From Actinomycetospora termitidis (lineage in GTDB: Bacteria; Actinomycetota; Actinomycetes; Mycobacteriales; Pseudonocardiaceae), in the NCBI RefSeq assembly GCF_030286555.1, contig NZ_JASVWF010000009.1:1-64000 (forward strand): a DNA stretch of 64,000 nucleotides, given 5' to 3'. The notes under the pieces are model-generated. The model was given only the letters and a program-made list of their open reading frames with translations. It was not told the DNA's origin and ran no database searches. Of this stretch, positions 42,563-50,614 are shown piece by piece. The position numbers were made by a program, and so were the translations under genes. Position 1 is the first letter of the stretch, and each line of letters begins with the position of its first letter.

Positions 42563-43480
42563 ATGATCTGGTGGGACCCGGAGTACGCCGATGCGATCGC
42601 CGCCTTCCCCGCGGGGCGGGGCGACCTCTCCGACCCGGAGATGCTCGCCCTGCTCCGCGACCCGGGGCCCGATCCGGTTCCGGAGCCCGACGTCACCTGG
42701 TCGACGGCCTCGGTGCCGAACACCGCCGGGGACCACGACATCCGGGTGCGGGTCTACCGGCCCGCGCAGCCGCACCCGAGCCGGCCGGGTTACGTGCTGT
42801 TCCACGGGGGCGGGCTCTCGTTCGGGCACCTGAACACCGAGCACCGGCGCTGCGTGGCGCTGTGCCGGGACACGGGTGCGGTGGGGATCAGCGTCGACTT
42901 CCGGATGGCGCCCGACCATCCGCCCGCGGTGATCCTCGACGACGGGTACTCGGTGCTGCGCCACGTCACCGTGCACCCGGAGGCCTACGACGTCGACCCG
43001 GCGCGACTGGTCCTCACGGGCTCCAGTGGCGGCGGGATGCTGACGCTCGCGCTCGCGCAGATGGCCCGCGACCGCGGCGACACGGCACCGGCGCTCCAGC
43101 TGGCGCTCTACCCGAACACCGACGACCGGGCGCTGCCCGAGCACGCCTCACGCCGCGAGGGCCTGCCGGTGATCCCGGAGGAGGCGATCCGCCAGGTGAT
43201 GACGAACCTCGGCCCGCCGGCGCCGTACATCGTCCCGAACCGCACCGAGGACCTCGCCGGGCTGTGCCCCGCCGTCGTGATCGTGGGGCAGAACGACCCG
43301 CTGCGCGACGAGGCCGTCGACTACACCTGGCGGATGATGCGCTCCGGGGTGCCGACCGAGCTGCACGTGCTCCCGGGCCTGCCGCACGGGTTCGACGTGT
43401 TCGTCCCGGACACGGAGGCGACGCGGCACGCGGACGAGCTCGCCGCGCGGGCGTTCCGCCGGTGGGTGTCGGGGGCGTGA
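42563..43480 (+). CDS. Alpha/beta hydrolase, hormone-sensitive lipase (HSL) family
   Basis: A 305-residue esterase of the HSL/acetyl-hydrolase group: oxyanion motif HGGGLSFG, nucleophile Ser in GSSGGG, Asp in GQNDPLRDEA and His in GLPHGFDVF. It should hydrolyse short-chain esters. GAGAGGGG lies upstream of ATG 42563. It is the third gene behind the ArsR-controlled promoter, so its expression probably follows the SRPBCC ligand. Confidence 0.9.
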   Translation: MIWWDPEYADAIAAFPAGRGDLSDPEMLALLRDPGPDPVPEPDVTWSTASVPNTAGDHDIRVRVYRPAQPHPSRPGYVLFHGGGLSFGHLNTEHRRCVALCRDTGAVGISVDFRMAPDHPPAVILDDGYSVLRHVTVHPEAYDVDPARLVLTGSSGGGMLTLALAQMARDRGDTAPALQLALYPNTDDRALPEHASRREGLPVIPEEAIRQVMTNLGPPAPYIVPNRTEDLAGLCPAVVIVGQNDPLRDEAVDYTWRMMRSGVPTELHVLPGLPHGFDVFVPDTEATRHADELAARAFRRWVSGA

Positions 43481-43500
43481 CCGGCCCCGGAGACGACGGT

Positions 43501-43543
43501 GGGGCTGCGGGCCCACGGGTATGAGGCGTGGGTCCACAGCCCC
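43501..43543. terminator. Hairpin terminator after the esterase gene
   Basis: 43501-43517 pairs with 43527-43543 over 17 positions with one C-A mismatch and one G-U, around a nine-base loop. It ends the arsR-SRPBCC-esterase operon. Confidence 0.65.
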
Positions 43544-43548
43544 GGCAG

Positions 43549-43583
43549 GTCGGGCGGCGGCGCCGGTGACGGCGGCGCCCGAC
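43549..43583 (-). terminator. Hairpin terminator after the cold-shock gene
   Basis: GTCGGGCG (43549-43556) pairs with CGCCCGAC (43576-43583), with further partial pairing inside. On the leftward strand it begins 15 bases after the csp stop. Confidence 0.5.
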
Positions 43584-43597
43584 CGGGTCGGTGCGAG

Positions 43598-43801
43598 CTA
43601 GAGCGCCTGCACCTGGTCCGCCTGCGGGCCCTTCGCGCCCTGGCTGGACTCGAAGCTCACGCGCTGGTTCTCGTCGAGCGAGCGGAAGCCGCCGCCGGTG
43701 ATGGCGGAGTAGTGGACGAAGACGTCCTTGCCACCGTCGTCAGGCGCGATGAAGCCGAAGCCCTTCTCCGCGTTGAACCACTTCACAGTTCCTTCAGCCA
43801 T
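43598..43801 (-). CDS. cspA: Cold-shock protein (CspA family)
   Basis: A cold-shock domain protein of 67 residues: [15 protein letters not shown] with RNP1 (KGFGFI) and RNP2 (DVFVHYSAI) intact. It binds single-stranded RNA/DNA and acts as an RNA chaperone. AGAGGA lies before ATG 43801. The 200-base leader up to the tRNA gene is GC-rich with short self-complementary stretches (GCTCGCGAGC), compatible with a structured 5' UTR, but no specific element was recognised. Confidence 0.96.
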   Translation of the reverse strand: MAEGTVKWFNAEKGFGFIAPDDGGKDVFVHYSAITGGGFRSLDENQRVSFESSQGAKGPQADQVQAL

Positions 43802-44006
43802 CAATCCTCTTTCGGGCCGAGCTCTCGCGGACGATCTGCTCGCGAGCGTTGCCCGGCGCCGGGGCACGACGTGAAGGAGACGTTCCTCCAGCGGTGCTGA
43901 CCGGGCCGTCGTCACATGATCCACGGCACCGCGCACGGCGAGGAAAACGAGACTGCAACGGACCCGACGCTACACGGAGTGCCGGCGGAGCCGCCGCGGG
44001 CGGGGG

Positions 44007-44080
44007 TGGAGCGGGCGACGGGAATCGAACCCGCGTAGCCAGTTTGGAAGACTGGGGCTCTACCATTGAGCTACGCCCGC
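44007..44080 (-). tRNA. tRNA-Gly (anticodon TCC)
   Basis: Read leftwards: acceptor GCGGGCG (44080-44074), D-arm GCTC...GAGC, anticodon arm CCAGT-CTTCCAA-ACTGG with anticodon TCC, T-arm with GGGTTCGATTCCC, acceptor CGCCCGC, discriminator T and an encoded CCA (44009-44007). All four helices pair. Confidence 0.95.
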
Positions 44081-44404
44081 GTGGTCCGTGTGGTCCCGGA
44101 CCTCCATCACCGTAGCCGATCCACGGACGGCGGCAGGGGACCGGGCGTCGTCCTCAGGACGCTGGTCCGTCCGAGTGGTTGCCGTCTCGTGTGAATCCGG
44201 AGTTACTGGATCGTTCAGTAGACGCTCTGTCACGGTCCAGCCCTTCCGCTGCCGGTTGTGAACGGGTACACAAGCGCGATCGACGGACGCCGTGGACCCG
44301 GGCACGTTGCCGATGTGTGACGCTCACCTGGTACTTCACGGTAGGTCCGGCGTCGCGGCCACCATGGGCGGTGGCCGATGAGAGCGACCGGAAAGGACCG
44401 GAGC
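44081..44404. other. Intergenic region with small inverted repeats
   Basis: No clear gene. TACTG-N7-CAGTA lies at 44204-44220, and CGGCCACC/GGTGGCCG forms an 8-bp hairpin at 44356-44377, about 20 bases before an AAAGGA ribosome-like site. These could belong to the promoter or leader of a short open frame at 44405, or to the tRNA-Gly promoter. Confidence 0.35.
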
Positions 44405-44473
44405 ATGGACACTGAGCGCGACAGCAGGATCACCGAGACCGACGAGGACCACATCGTCCGCGGTCTGGACTGA
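44405..44473 (+). CDS. Possible 22-residue peptide
   Basis: ATG 44405 opens a 22-codon frame encoding a very acidic peptide (ending EDHIVRGLD). AAAGGACCGGAG precedes the ATG at a good distance and a hairpin lies in the leader. There is no obvious leader/core pattern of a RiPP, and short frames arise by chance, so this is only a candidate. It would be transcribed towards the convergent LuxR gene. Confidence 0.22.
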   Translation: MDTERDSRITETDEDHIVRGLD

Positions 44474-44581
44474 TCCGACGGTGACGGGCGCGGACGACGA
44501 CGTCCGCCGGCCCGTCGAGCCAGAGAACGTCTCCGGCCGGAGCGGCGACCGCCACCCGGCCGTCGAGGACCCGGCGGCCCG

Positions 44582-47236
44582 TCACGACGAGGCCGCCGAC
44601 TCCCGACCGACGCCCCGGGGTGACCCCCCGGCGCCGGCGTCGTCGAACAGTTCCGCGAGGTCGGCGCGGCCCGGGACACCGAGCTTCGCGTAGACCTGGT
44701 GCAACGTGTTGTCCACGGTGCGCACCGAGATCACCAGCCGGTCCGCGATGACGCGGTTGGTCAGACCGCTCGCCGCGAGGCCGGCGATCTCGTGCTCCCG
44801 ACGCGTGAGGCCCGGGGGCTCGGTGAGCGCGGACAGCGCCGGTGTGCGCGCGCCTTCGCACCGTGCGGCGAGGTCCCGGGAGCGCCGGGCCGCGGCCGTC
44901 GCCGACGACGTCCGCCCCGCCTCCCGGTGGGCCGCGGCGGCATGGGCGGCCGCCTCCGCGGCGAGCAGGAGACAGCCGAGCGTGACGAAGCCGTCGGCGA
45001 CCGCGTCGAGCTCGGCGCCGTCGCCGTCGGTCGCCGCCCGCGCGTGGCGTGCGTAGAGCCGGGTCGACGGGCCCTCCGCGCACGGCGCGAGTTCGGCGAG
45101 ACGGTCGACGACCGTCCCGGGGGCTCCGAGGCGCACCACCTGGTGCAGGGTGAGGATCTCCCAGCGCCGCTGGTCGTCCCGCCGGGCCCGTGCGGCGCCG
45201 TCGCGGGCGAGGGCGATCGCCGCCGTCGGCTCACCCCGGGCGAGCGCCACCCACGCGGCACTCGAGTCGCCCCAGACGTCGAGCATCCCGCTGCCGCCGT
45301 CATCCCACCGACGTGCCTCGTCCAGCGCCTCCTCGGCCTCGGTCACCTCGCCGAGCAGGGCCGCGAGCCGGGCGCGCTGGAGGGCGCGCAGGCGGCTCGC
45401 CCATGTCTCGAAGGGCTGGCGGTCGCGGGCGGCGAGCGCGGTGGCCTCCCGGACGTGGCCCAGGGCCGTCCGTACGTGGCCCCGCTGGAGGGCGACCTCG
45501 GCACGCCAGGAGGTCCACATCGCGGTCCCGGGCCGCCACCCCGTGGCGGCGACCCGCCGCATGCTCGCCTCGACGATCTCCTCGGCCGTGTCGAGGTGGC
45601 CGCCGTAGAGCCGGACGGAGACGATCCCGGCCCGGATCTCCTCGGTCGCCATCGACCAGTCCCCGTGGTGGAGGTGTTCGTCGAGTTCCAACGCCTGCTC
45701 GCCGGCGTGCCGGGCCCGCTCGCCGGCGCCGCTGATGCCCGCGATCTGACAGGTGATGGTGAGGGCACGGAGACGGGCGGCGGGGTGGGCGTCCGGGCGG
45801 TCGAGCACCGAGCGCGCGAGCCGGAGCGCCGGACCCACCCGCCCGCCGTAGCCGTGGGCGATCGCCCGCTGGACGTCGAGCAGGTCGTGTCCGGTGGTGA
45901 CCGAGCGCGCGGCCCGGTCGAGCACGCGCTCGGCGTCCTGCGCGCGGGACAGCCCGAAGGTCAGGTTCCACGCCCGGAAGGCGACGACCTCGGCGCGGAC
46001 GGGATCGGGCAGCTCCGGGACGTCGAGGTCGGCGAGCAGGTCCTCCGCGTCCTCGGCGTGGCCGCGCAGCACCATCACCGTGGCCAGGAGGCGTCGGGCG
46101 TCCGGGCCACCGCCCGCCTGGTCCGCGCCGGCCGCGAGGCGTTGTGCCAGCTCGAGGTCGAGCGCGGCCAGGGCGCGCGCGGCTCCGCGCGCGAGGACCC
46201 CGGCGTCGGGGACCCCGCCGTCGAGATACCAGGTGGCCACCCGGACCGGGTCCTCGTCGACCGGATGCGCGTCGGCGAGGCGACGGCAGAGTGCCCGGCG
46301 GCGCAGGGAGGTCGTCCGGGTCCGCGCGACCTCGCCGAACATCGGGTGGGCCAGGCGGACCTCGACGTCGTCGGCGACGGGCGCGGTGCGGAGCACTCCG
46401 GCCCGCTCGGCCTCCTCGAGTGCGGACAGCGCCACCCCGGCCCGCTCGAGCAGCGAGGCGCGCAGGGGCTCGCCGAGGGCGACGACGTCGATGGCGTCCC
46501 GGACCGCCGGGGGCTGGGCGTCCAGCCGGGCGTCCACGAGCGAGCTGAGCGCGGGCGCCACCGAGACCCGGCCGGCCCAGCACCACACGCCGGTCCGCCA
46601 CGTCAGGGCGCCCGAGACGAGGCCACCCCGCACCAGCTCGTCCACATACAGCGCATTGCCGCGGCTCAGCTGCCAGAGCTGTTCGGAGGCCACCGGGTCG
46701 ACGGCGCCCCCGAGCAGCGATTCCACGAGGAGCGCGGTCTCCGACCGGCCGAGGGGACCGAGGTCGACGCGCGTGGCCGGCCCGTCCTTCCAGAGTGCGG
46801 TGACGGGGCCCGGCTCCGGCTCCCCGGTCCGGAGGGTGGCCACCACGACCGCGACGCCCGAGGCCACTGCCCGCCCGATGAGCGCGGCGGACCCGTCGTC
46901 GAGATCGTGGGCGTCGTCCACCCCGAGGACGACGGGGCGGTCGGTCGCGGCGCCGGCGAGCCACTGCTCGGCGGCCCGCAGGACCCGCAGGCGGTCCGAG
47001 GTGTCGACGTCGGGCACCAGGTGGGCCACCGCGCCGAACGGGATCGACGCAGCTGCCTTCGAGGCCGCGACCCAGAGCGTCGTCCGCTCCGCGGCCCGGG
47101 CGCGCGCCAGCGCCTCCCGGGCCACCCGGGTCTTCCCGACCCCGGCCGGTCCGACGAGCACCACGCCGCCGTGCTCCAGCGCGCCGGCGACGTCCTCCAG
47201 CTCCCGGTCGCGGCCGACGAACGGATGGGTCTGCAC
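44582..47236 (-). CDS. Large ATP-binding LuxR (LAL) family regulator
   Basis: An 884-residue LAL regulator. Walker A GPAGVGKT (residues 29-36) and Walker B VVLGVDDAHD mark the N-terminal AAA/STAND ATPase; a long helical TPR-like middle (residues 350-800) follows, and the C-terminal LuxR helix-turn-helix is LTRREHEIAGLAASGLTNRV with VISVRTVDNTLHQVYAKL. Such proteins activate secondary-metabolite or catabolic operons. It faces the flavin oxidase/SnoaL pair across a 293-base spacer and is the obvious candidate activator. GTG 47236 has only a weak ribosome site. Confidence 0.92.
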   Translation of the reverse strand: MQTHPFVGRDRELEDVAGALEHGGVVLVGPAGVGKTRVAREALARARAAERTTLWVAASKAAASIPFGAVAHLVPDVDTSDRLRVLRAAEQWLAGAATDRPVVLGVDDAHDLDDGSAALIGRAVASGVAVVVATLRTGEPEPGPVTALWKDGPATRVDLGPLGRSETALLVESLLGGAVDPVASEQLWQLSRGNALYVDELVRGGLVSGALTWRTGVWCWAGRVSVAPALSSLVDARLDAQPPAVRDAIDVVALGEPLRASLLERAGVALSALEEAERAGVLRTAPVADDVEVRLAHPMFGEVARTRTTSLRRRALCRRLADAHPVDEDPVRVATWYLDGGVPDAGVLARGAARALAALDLELAQRLAAGADQAGGGPDARRLLATVMVLRGHAEDAEDLLADLDVPELPDPVRAEVVAFRAWNLTFGLSRAQDAERVLDRAARSVTTGHDLLDVQRAIAHGYGGRVGPALRLARSVLDRPDAHPAARLRALTITCQIAGISGAGERARHAGEQALELDEHLHHGDWSMATEEIRAGIVSVRLYGGHLDTAEEIVEASMRRVAATGWRPGTAMWTSWRAEVALQRGHVRTALGHVREATALAARDRQPFETWASRLRALQRARLAALLGEVTEAEEALDEARRWDDGGSGMLDVWGDSSAAWVALARGEPTAAIALARDGAARARRDDQRRWEILTLHQVVRLGAPGTVVDRLAELAPCAEGPSTRLYARHARAATDGDGAELDAVADGFVTLGCLLLAAEAAAHAAAAHREAGRTSSATAAARRSRDLAARCEGARTPALSALTEPPGLTRREHEIAGLAASGLTNRVIADRLVISVRTVDNTLHQVYAKLGVPGRADLAELFDDAGAGGSPRGVGRESAASS

Positions 47237-47529
47237 GCGACACCCCCGTCCCCCGCGGCCCGGTCACGTGGAGTTCAGCCTGACCCCTTCTCCTCACGCT
47301 GCATACGGGCATCCGGGTGACGAGGTGCGGCAACGACCTCGCCAGATGACGGAGGGCACACAGCGATGCTCCATCGGTGACTGAGCGATCGGAGGGGGCT
47401 TCCGAGTACCCCCGCGCGCTCGGGGCCCGGGAACCGAGCAGGTCGGTACTCCCGACACCGATCGCCGCCCTGCCTAGCGTCCGTCCGGCAGGGGCCCGCA
47501 GGCGGCCTCGTCACCGACGGGGGAGAACC
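47237..47529. promoter_or_regulatory. Divergent regulatory region LuxR / flavin oxidase
   Basis: An inverted pair GAGTACC (47404-47410) and GGTACTC (47445-47451) lies 80-125 bases before the oxidase start and could bind the LuxR dimer. CTAGCGT near 47474 resembles a -10 element. GGGGGAGAA precedes ATG 47530. Confidence 0.35.
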
Positions 47530-48903
47530 ATGACCGAGCTCAGATCGGGGTCGACGACCGGTACGGGAACGGTGCTGACACCAGGCGACGCGGGGTACGA
47601 CGAGGCCCGCACGGTGTGGAACGCGGACATCGACCGGCGTCCCGCCCGGATCGCGTGCTGCCGGTCGACGGCCGACGTCGTCGAGGCGGTCCGCTCCGCC
47701 CGACGGGACGGCCTGGAGATCGCGGTGCGCGGGGGCGGCCACAGCTCGTGGGGAGCGTCGGTCTGCGACGACGGCGTGATGGTGCACCTGGGGAATCTCG
47801 ACGGGGTCCGGGTGGACCCGGATGCGCGGCGCGCCCGGGTCGGGGGAGGGGCGACGCTCGGCGCCGTCGACCGGGCCACGCAGGCCCACGGGCTCGCGAC
47901 GACGCTCGGCACGAACACGACGACCGGGGTCGGCGGCCTGACCCTGGGCGGCGGGATCGGCTGGCTCGCGCGGGGGCACGGGCTCTCGATCGACAATCTC
48001 GTCGGGGCCGAGGTCGTCCTGGCCGACGGCTCCGTGGTGCACGCCTCGGACGACGAGCACCCCGACCTGTTCTGGGGCCTGCGGGGCGGGGGCGGCAACT
48101 TCGGGGTCGTCACCGAGTTCGAGTTCGCGCTGCACCCGGTAGGTCCGCTCGTGAACGTCGGCGTGTTCTTCTGGCCGCTCGCCCGGGCCGAGGAGGCGTA
48201 CCGGGTCGGGCGGGAGGTGCTCGACGGGCTCCCGCGCGATGCGGGCGGCGGGATGATCGGGACGCACGCCCCGCCGGCCCCGTTCCTGCCCGAGGCCCTG
48301 CACTTCACGCCCGGCGTGCTGCTGCTGATCGCGGGCTTCTCCACCCCGGAGGCGCACGCGGCGCTCTGCGAGCCGGTCCGGGACGCCCGTCCGTCGGCGG
48401 AGTTCATCACCCCGATGCCCTACGTCGGGCTGCAGAGCATGATCGACGAGGCCGGCGCCTGGGGACGGCTGGGCTACGGGAAGGGCCTGCACCTGCCCGA
48501 GCTGTCGGACGACGCCCTCGCGGTCGTCCTCGAGTACCTGCCCCGTAAGGCATCCCCGATGTCGGTGTTCGTCATGGCGGGTCTCGGTGGCGCGGTCGCC
48601 GACGTCGGCGAGGACGACACCGCGTTCGCGGGCTCTCGCTCGACGAAGCTCAGCCTCGCGATCGACGCCGTCGCCCCGACCCCGGACCTGTTCGCCGCGG
48701 ACCGGGAGTGGTCCCGGTCGTTCTGGGAGGCGCTGCGTCCCTACGCGGCCGGGAGCTACGTCAACTGGAACCACGAGGTCGACGACGACCGCATCCGCGC
48801 GGCCTACGGCGACGCCAAGTACGAGCGCCTGCGCCGGGTCAAGGCGACCTACGACCCGGACAACGCCTTCCATCGCAACGTCAACATCCCGCCCGCCGTC
48901 TGA
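47530..48903 (+). CDS. FAD-linked oxidase, berberine-bridge-enzyme type
   Basis: A 457-residue flavin oxidase of the VAO/BBE family. His71 in RGGGHSSWG is the expected 8-alpha-histidyl FAD attachment; TTTGVGGLTLGGGIGWLARG continues the PP-loop, with no Cys where bicovalent members carry one. The C-terminal BBE segment (YVNWNHEVDD, then YDPDNAFHRNVNI) is complete. Relatives include 6-hydroxynicotine oxidase and many antibiotic-tailoring oxidases. ATG 47530 has a good ribosome site. The SnoaL fusion follows after ten bases. Confidence 0.92.
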   Translation: MTELRSGSTTGTGTVLTPGDAGYDEARTVWNADIDRRPARIACCRSTADVVEAVRSARRDGLEIAVRGGGHSSWGASVCDDGVMVHLGNLDGVRVDPDARRARVGGGATLGAVDRATQAHGLATTLGTNTTTGVGGLTLGGGIGWLARGHGLSIDNLVGAEVVLADGSVVHASDDEHPDLFWGLRGGGGNFGVVTEFEFALHPVGPLVNVGVFFWPLARAEEAYRVGREVLDGLPRDAGGGMIGTHAPPAPFLPEALHFTPGVLLLIAGFSTPEAHAALCEPVRDARPSAEFITPMPYVGLQSMIDEAGAWGRLGYGKGLHLPELSDDALAVVLEYLPRKASPMSVFVMAGLGGAVADVGEDDTAFAGSRSTKLSLAIDAVAPTPDLFAADREWSRSFWEALRPYAAGSYVNWNHEVDDDRIRAAYGDAKYERLRRVKATYDPDNAFHRNVNIPPAV

Positions 48904-48913
48904 GGAGACGATC

Positions 48914-49609
48914 ATGGTCCACGCATTCGTCATGACCCCGCACCTGCAGGAAGCCGAGTACCACCGCGTCGCGGAGGAGGTCGGGACCGCGCCGGTCGAC
49001 GGCGTGATCCTGCACCTCTGCGTCCGCGGGCCGGAGGGCGTGCAGTACGTCGAGATCTGGGACTCCGAGGAGGCCTGTGCGCGCAGCACGGCCCAGTACA
49101 TCGTCCCCGCCGTGGAACGCGCCCTCGGGTCCGTGCCCGACGAACCACCCCGCATCGAGCCGTTCGACGTCGTCAGCCTCGTCGGGCCGTTCGGCCCCAC
49201 GGAGTCCCGGAAGATCGCCTGGGCCGGGGCGGACGCCTGGAACGCCCACGACCTCGACGCCTTCCTCGCGCTGTACAGCGAGGACTGCGCCTTGGTGACG
49301 CCGGCAGGCGACGGGAAGGGGCACCAGGCGGTCCGGGACTTCTGGGACGAGACGATGACGGCGTTCCCCGACTCCCGCCTGACCGACGTCCGCATCACCT
49401 CGGCGGGCGACGAGGTGTTCGAGGAGGGCGTCGTGGTCGGGACGAACACCGGACCGTCCCGGGCGCCCGACGGCTCGCCGATCCCGCCCACCGGACGCTC
49501 GGTGTCGCTGCCCTACGCAGCCTTCCACCGCGTGGCCGACGGCAAGGTGGTCGCGTCCCGCTTCTACTGGGACCAGCTCGGCATGATCGGGCAGATGGGC
49601 CTCATGTAG
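48914..49609 (+). CDS. Fusion of a ferredoxin-like (ABM-type) domain and a SnoaL-like cyclase domain
   Basis: A 231-residue protein. Residues 1-85 look like a dimeric alpha/beta barrel (antibiotic-biosynthesis-monooxygenase style; VHAFVMTPHLQEAEYHRVAE ... VEIWDSEEACARS), and residues 100-230 are a SnoaL/NTF2-like fold (AWNAHDLDAFLALYSEDCAL ... FWDETMTAFPDSRLTD). Both folds act on polyketide-like or lactone substrates. ATG 48914 is ten bases after the oxidase stop, so the two genes form an operon, probably under the divergent LuxR regulator. The exact reaction is unknown. Confidence 0.78.
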   Translation: MVHAFVMTPHLQEAEYHRVAEEVGTAPVDGVILHLCVRGPEGVQYVEIWDSEEACARSTAQYIVPAVERALGSVPDEPPRIEPFDVVSLVGPFGPTESRKIAWAGADAWNAHDLDAFLALYSEDCALVTPAGDGKGHQAVRDFWDETMTAFPDSRLTDVRITSAGDEVFEEGVVVGTNTGPSRAPDGSPIPPTGRSVSLPYAAFHRVADGKVVASRFYWDQLGMIGQMGLM

Positions 49610-49656
49610 GAGTTGGCGCGGAACCCACGTGCCCCTCGCCCTACACTCGTGAGCCA

Positions 49657-49733
49657 CGGGGTGTAGCGCAGCTTGGTAGCGCACTCGCTTTGGGAGCGAG
49701 GGGCCGTGGGTTCGAATCCCGCCACCCCGACCA
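49657..49733 (+). tRNA. tRNA-Pro (anticodon TGG)
   Basis: CGGGGTG acceptor (49657-49663), GCGC...GCGC D-arm, anticodon arm CTCGC-TTTGGGA-GCGAG with anticodon TGG, T-arm GTGGG-TTCGAAT-CCCGC, CACCCCG, discriminator A and encoded CCA. All helices pair. Confidence 0.96.
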
Positions 49734-49745
49734 CGTCGTTTCCGA

Positions 49746-50174
49746 TCAGTCCGCGGCAGCGACGGCGTCGCTGCCGCGGGCGAGGACGCCGTCGTGGCCG
49801 TACTCGGGGGAGTCCTCCGTGACGGTGTAGACCTCCCACGGCTCGTGGCCGGGGCCGCGCACCCAGACCTTGTCCTGGCGGGCGTAGCAACAGGTGGTGT
49901 CGTTCTCGACCTGGGTGAACAGGCCGAGCTCATCGAGGCGGGCCGTGGCGTCGTCGACCTCGGTGGTCGTCGCGACCTCGACGCCGAGGTGGTCCATGAC
50001 CGTGGGGCGATCGGGCTCGCCCTCGAGCAGGACCAGCTTGAGCGGGGGCTCGGTGATGGCGAAGTTGGCGTACCCGGGCCGGCGCTTGGCCGGCTCGGCG
50101 CCGAAGAGCCGGCTGTAGAAGCGGATCGATCCTTCGAGGTCGGAGACCCGCAGGGCGAGCTGCACACGCGACAT
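49746..50174 (-). CDS. arsI: VOC-family ArsI/CadI-like protein (organoarsenical lyase or cadmium-induced protein)
   Basis: A 142-residue glyoxalase-fold protein with the ArsI/CadI signature: RVQLALRVSDLEGSIRFYSR at the N-terminus, the vicinal Cys pair in VENDTTCCYARQDK and the end VRGPGHEPWEVYTV. ArsI is an Fe(II) dioxygenase that splits the C-As bond of trivalent organoarsenicals; CadI is its mycobacterial relative induced by cadmium. Divergent from arsR with 47 bases between, it shares the ArsR-controlled region. ArsI versus CadI cannot be settled by eye. Confidence 0.88.
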   Translation of the reverse strand: MSRVQLALRVSDLEGSIRFYSRLFGAEPAKRRPGYANFAITEPPLKLVLLEGEPDRPTVMDHLGVEVATTTEVDDATARLDELGLFTQVENDTTCCYARQDKVWVRGPGHEPWEVYTVTEDSPEYGHDGVLARGSDAVAAAD

Positions 50175-50197
50175 GACGCAGCACCTTGCGCCCCTGA

Positions 50198-50212
50198 TTC
50201 GACGGCTGTCAA
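50198..50212. promoter_or_regulatory. Probable ArsR operator in the arsI/arsR spacer
   Basis: TTCGACGGCTGTCAA is an imperfect palindrome (TTGAC-type half sites facing each other) in the 47-base divergent spacer. A repressor bound here would block both promoters. Confidence 0.45.
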
Positions 50213-50221
50213 GGTAGACGC

Positions 50222-50614
50222 ATGTCGAAGCAAGACGCGGAGGGGCAGGTGCTCGCCCAGCTCGCCGAGGTCGTCGGTTGCTCGCCCCTGGCGCGCGAGC
50301 CGTTGTCGGCGGAGCAGTCGAGCGAGCTGGCGCGGGTGTTCAAGGCGATGGGCGACCCGGTACGGCTGCGGCTGCTCTCCCTGATCGCCTCCCACGCCGG
50401 CGGCGAGGCGTGCGTGTGCGACCTGACCGACGTGTTCGACCTGTCCGGCCCGACGATCTCGCATCACCTCAAGGTGCTGCGCGAGGCCGGGTTGATCACC
50501 GGGGAACGGCGGGGTACCTGGGTGTACTACCGGGTGCGCCCCGAGTTGCTCGCTCAGGTCGCCACCGTCCTCGAGCCTGCGGCGAGCGACGCGCTGCCGG
50601 TGGTGGAGGCGTGA
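50222..50614 (+). CDS. arsR: Arsenic-responsive ArsR family repressor
   Basis: A 130-residue ArsR with a helix-turn-helix (LSGPTISHHLKVLREAGLI) preceded by the metalloid site ACVCDL (Cys at about residues 63 and 65), the classic CxC of arsenite-sensing ArsR. An N-terminal extension contains another Cys (VVGCSP), possibly a third ligand. It should release DNA on binding As(III) or Sb(III). Its stop overlaps the ACR3 start (GTGA). Confidence 0.92.
   Translation: MSKQDAEGQVLAQLAEVVGCSPLAREPLSAEQSSELARVFKAMGDPVRLRLLSLIASHAGGEACVCDLTDVFDLSGPTISHHLKVLREAGLITGERRGTWVYYRVRPELLAQVATVLEPAASDALPVVEA

Noticed and set aside
43849..44115. An 88-codon frame across the cspA leader and tRNA-Gly
   Set aside because: It runs through the antisense of a structurally complete tRNA gene and is a known kind of spurious frame.
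44481..44693. A 70-codon forward frame after the possible short peptide
   Set aside because: It overlaps the 3' end of the LAL regulator on the other strand for over 100 bases, has no ribosome site and no recognisable content.
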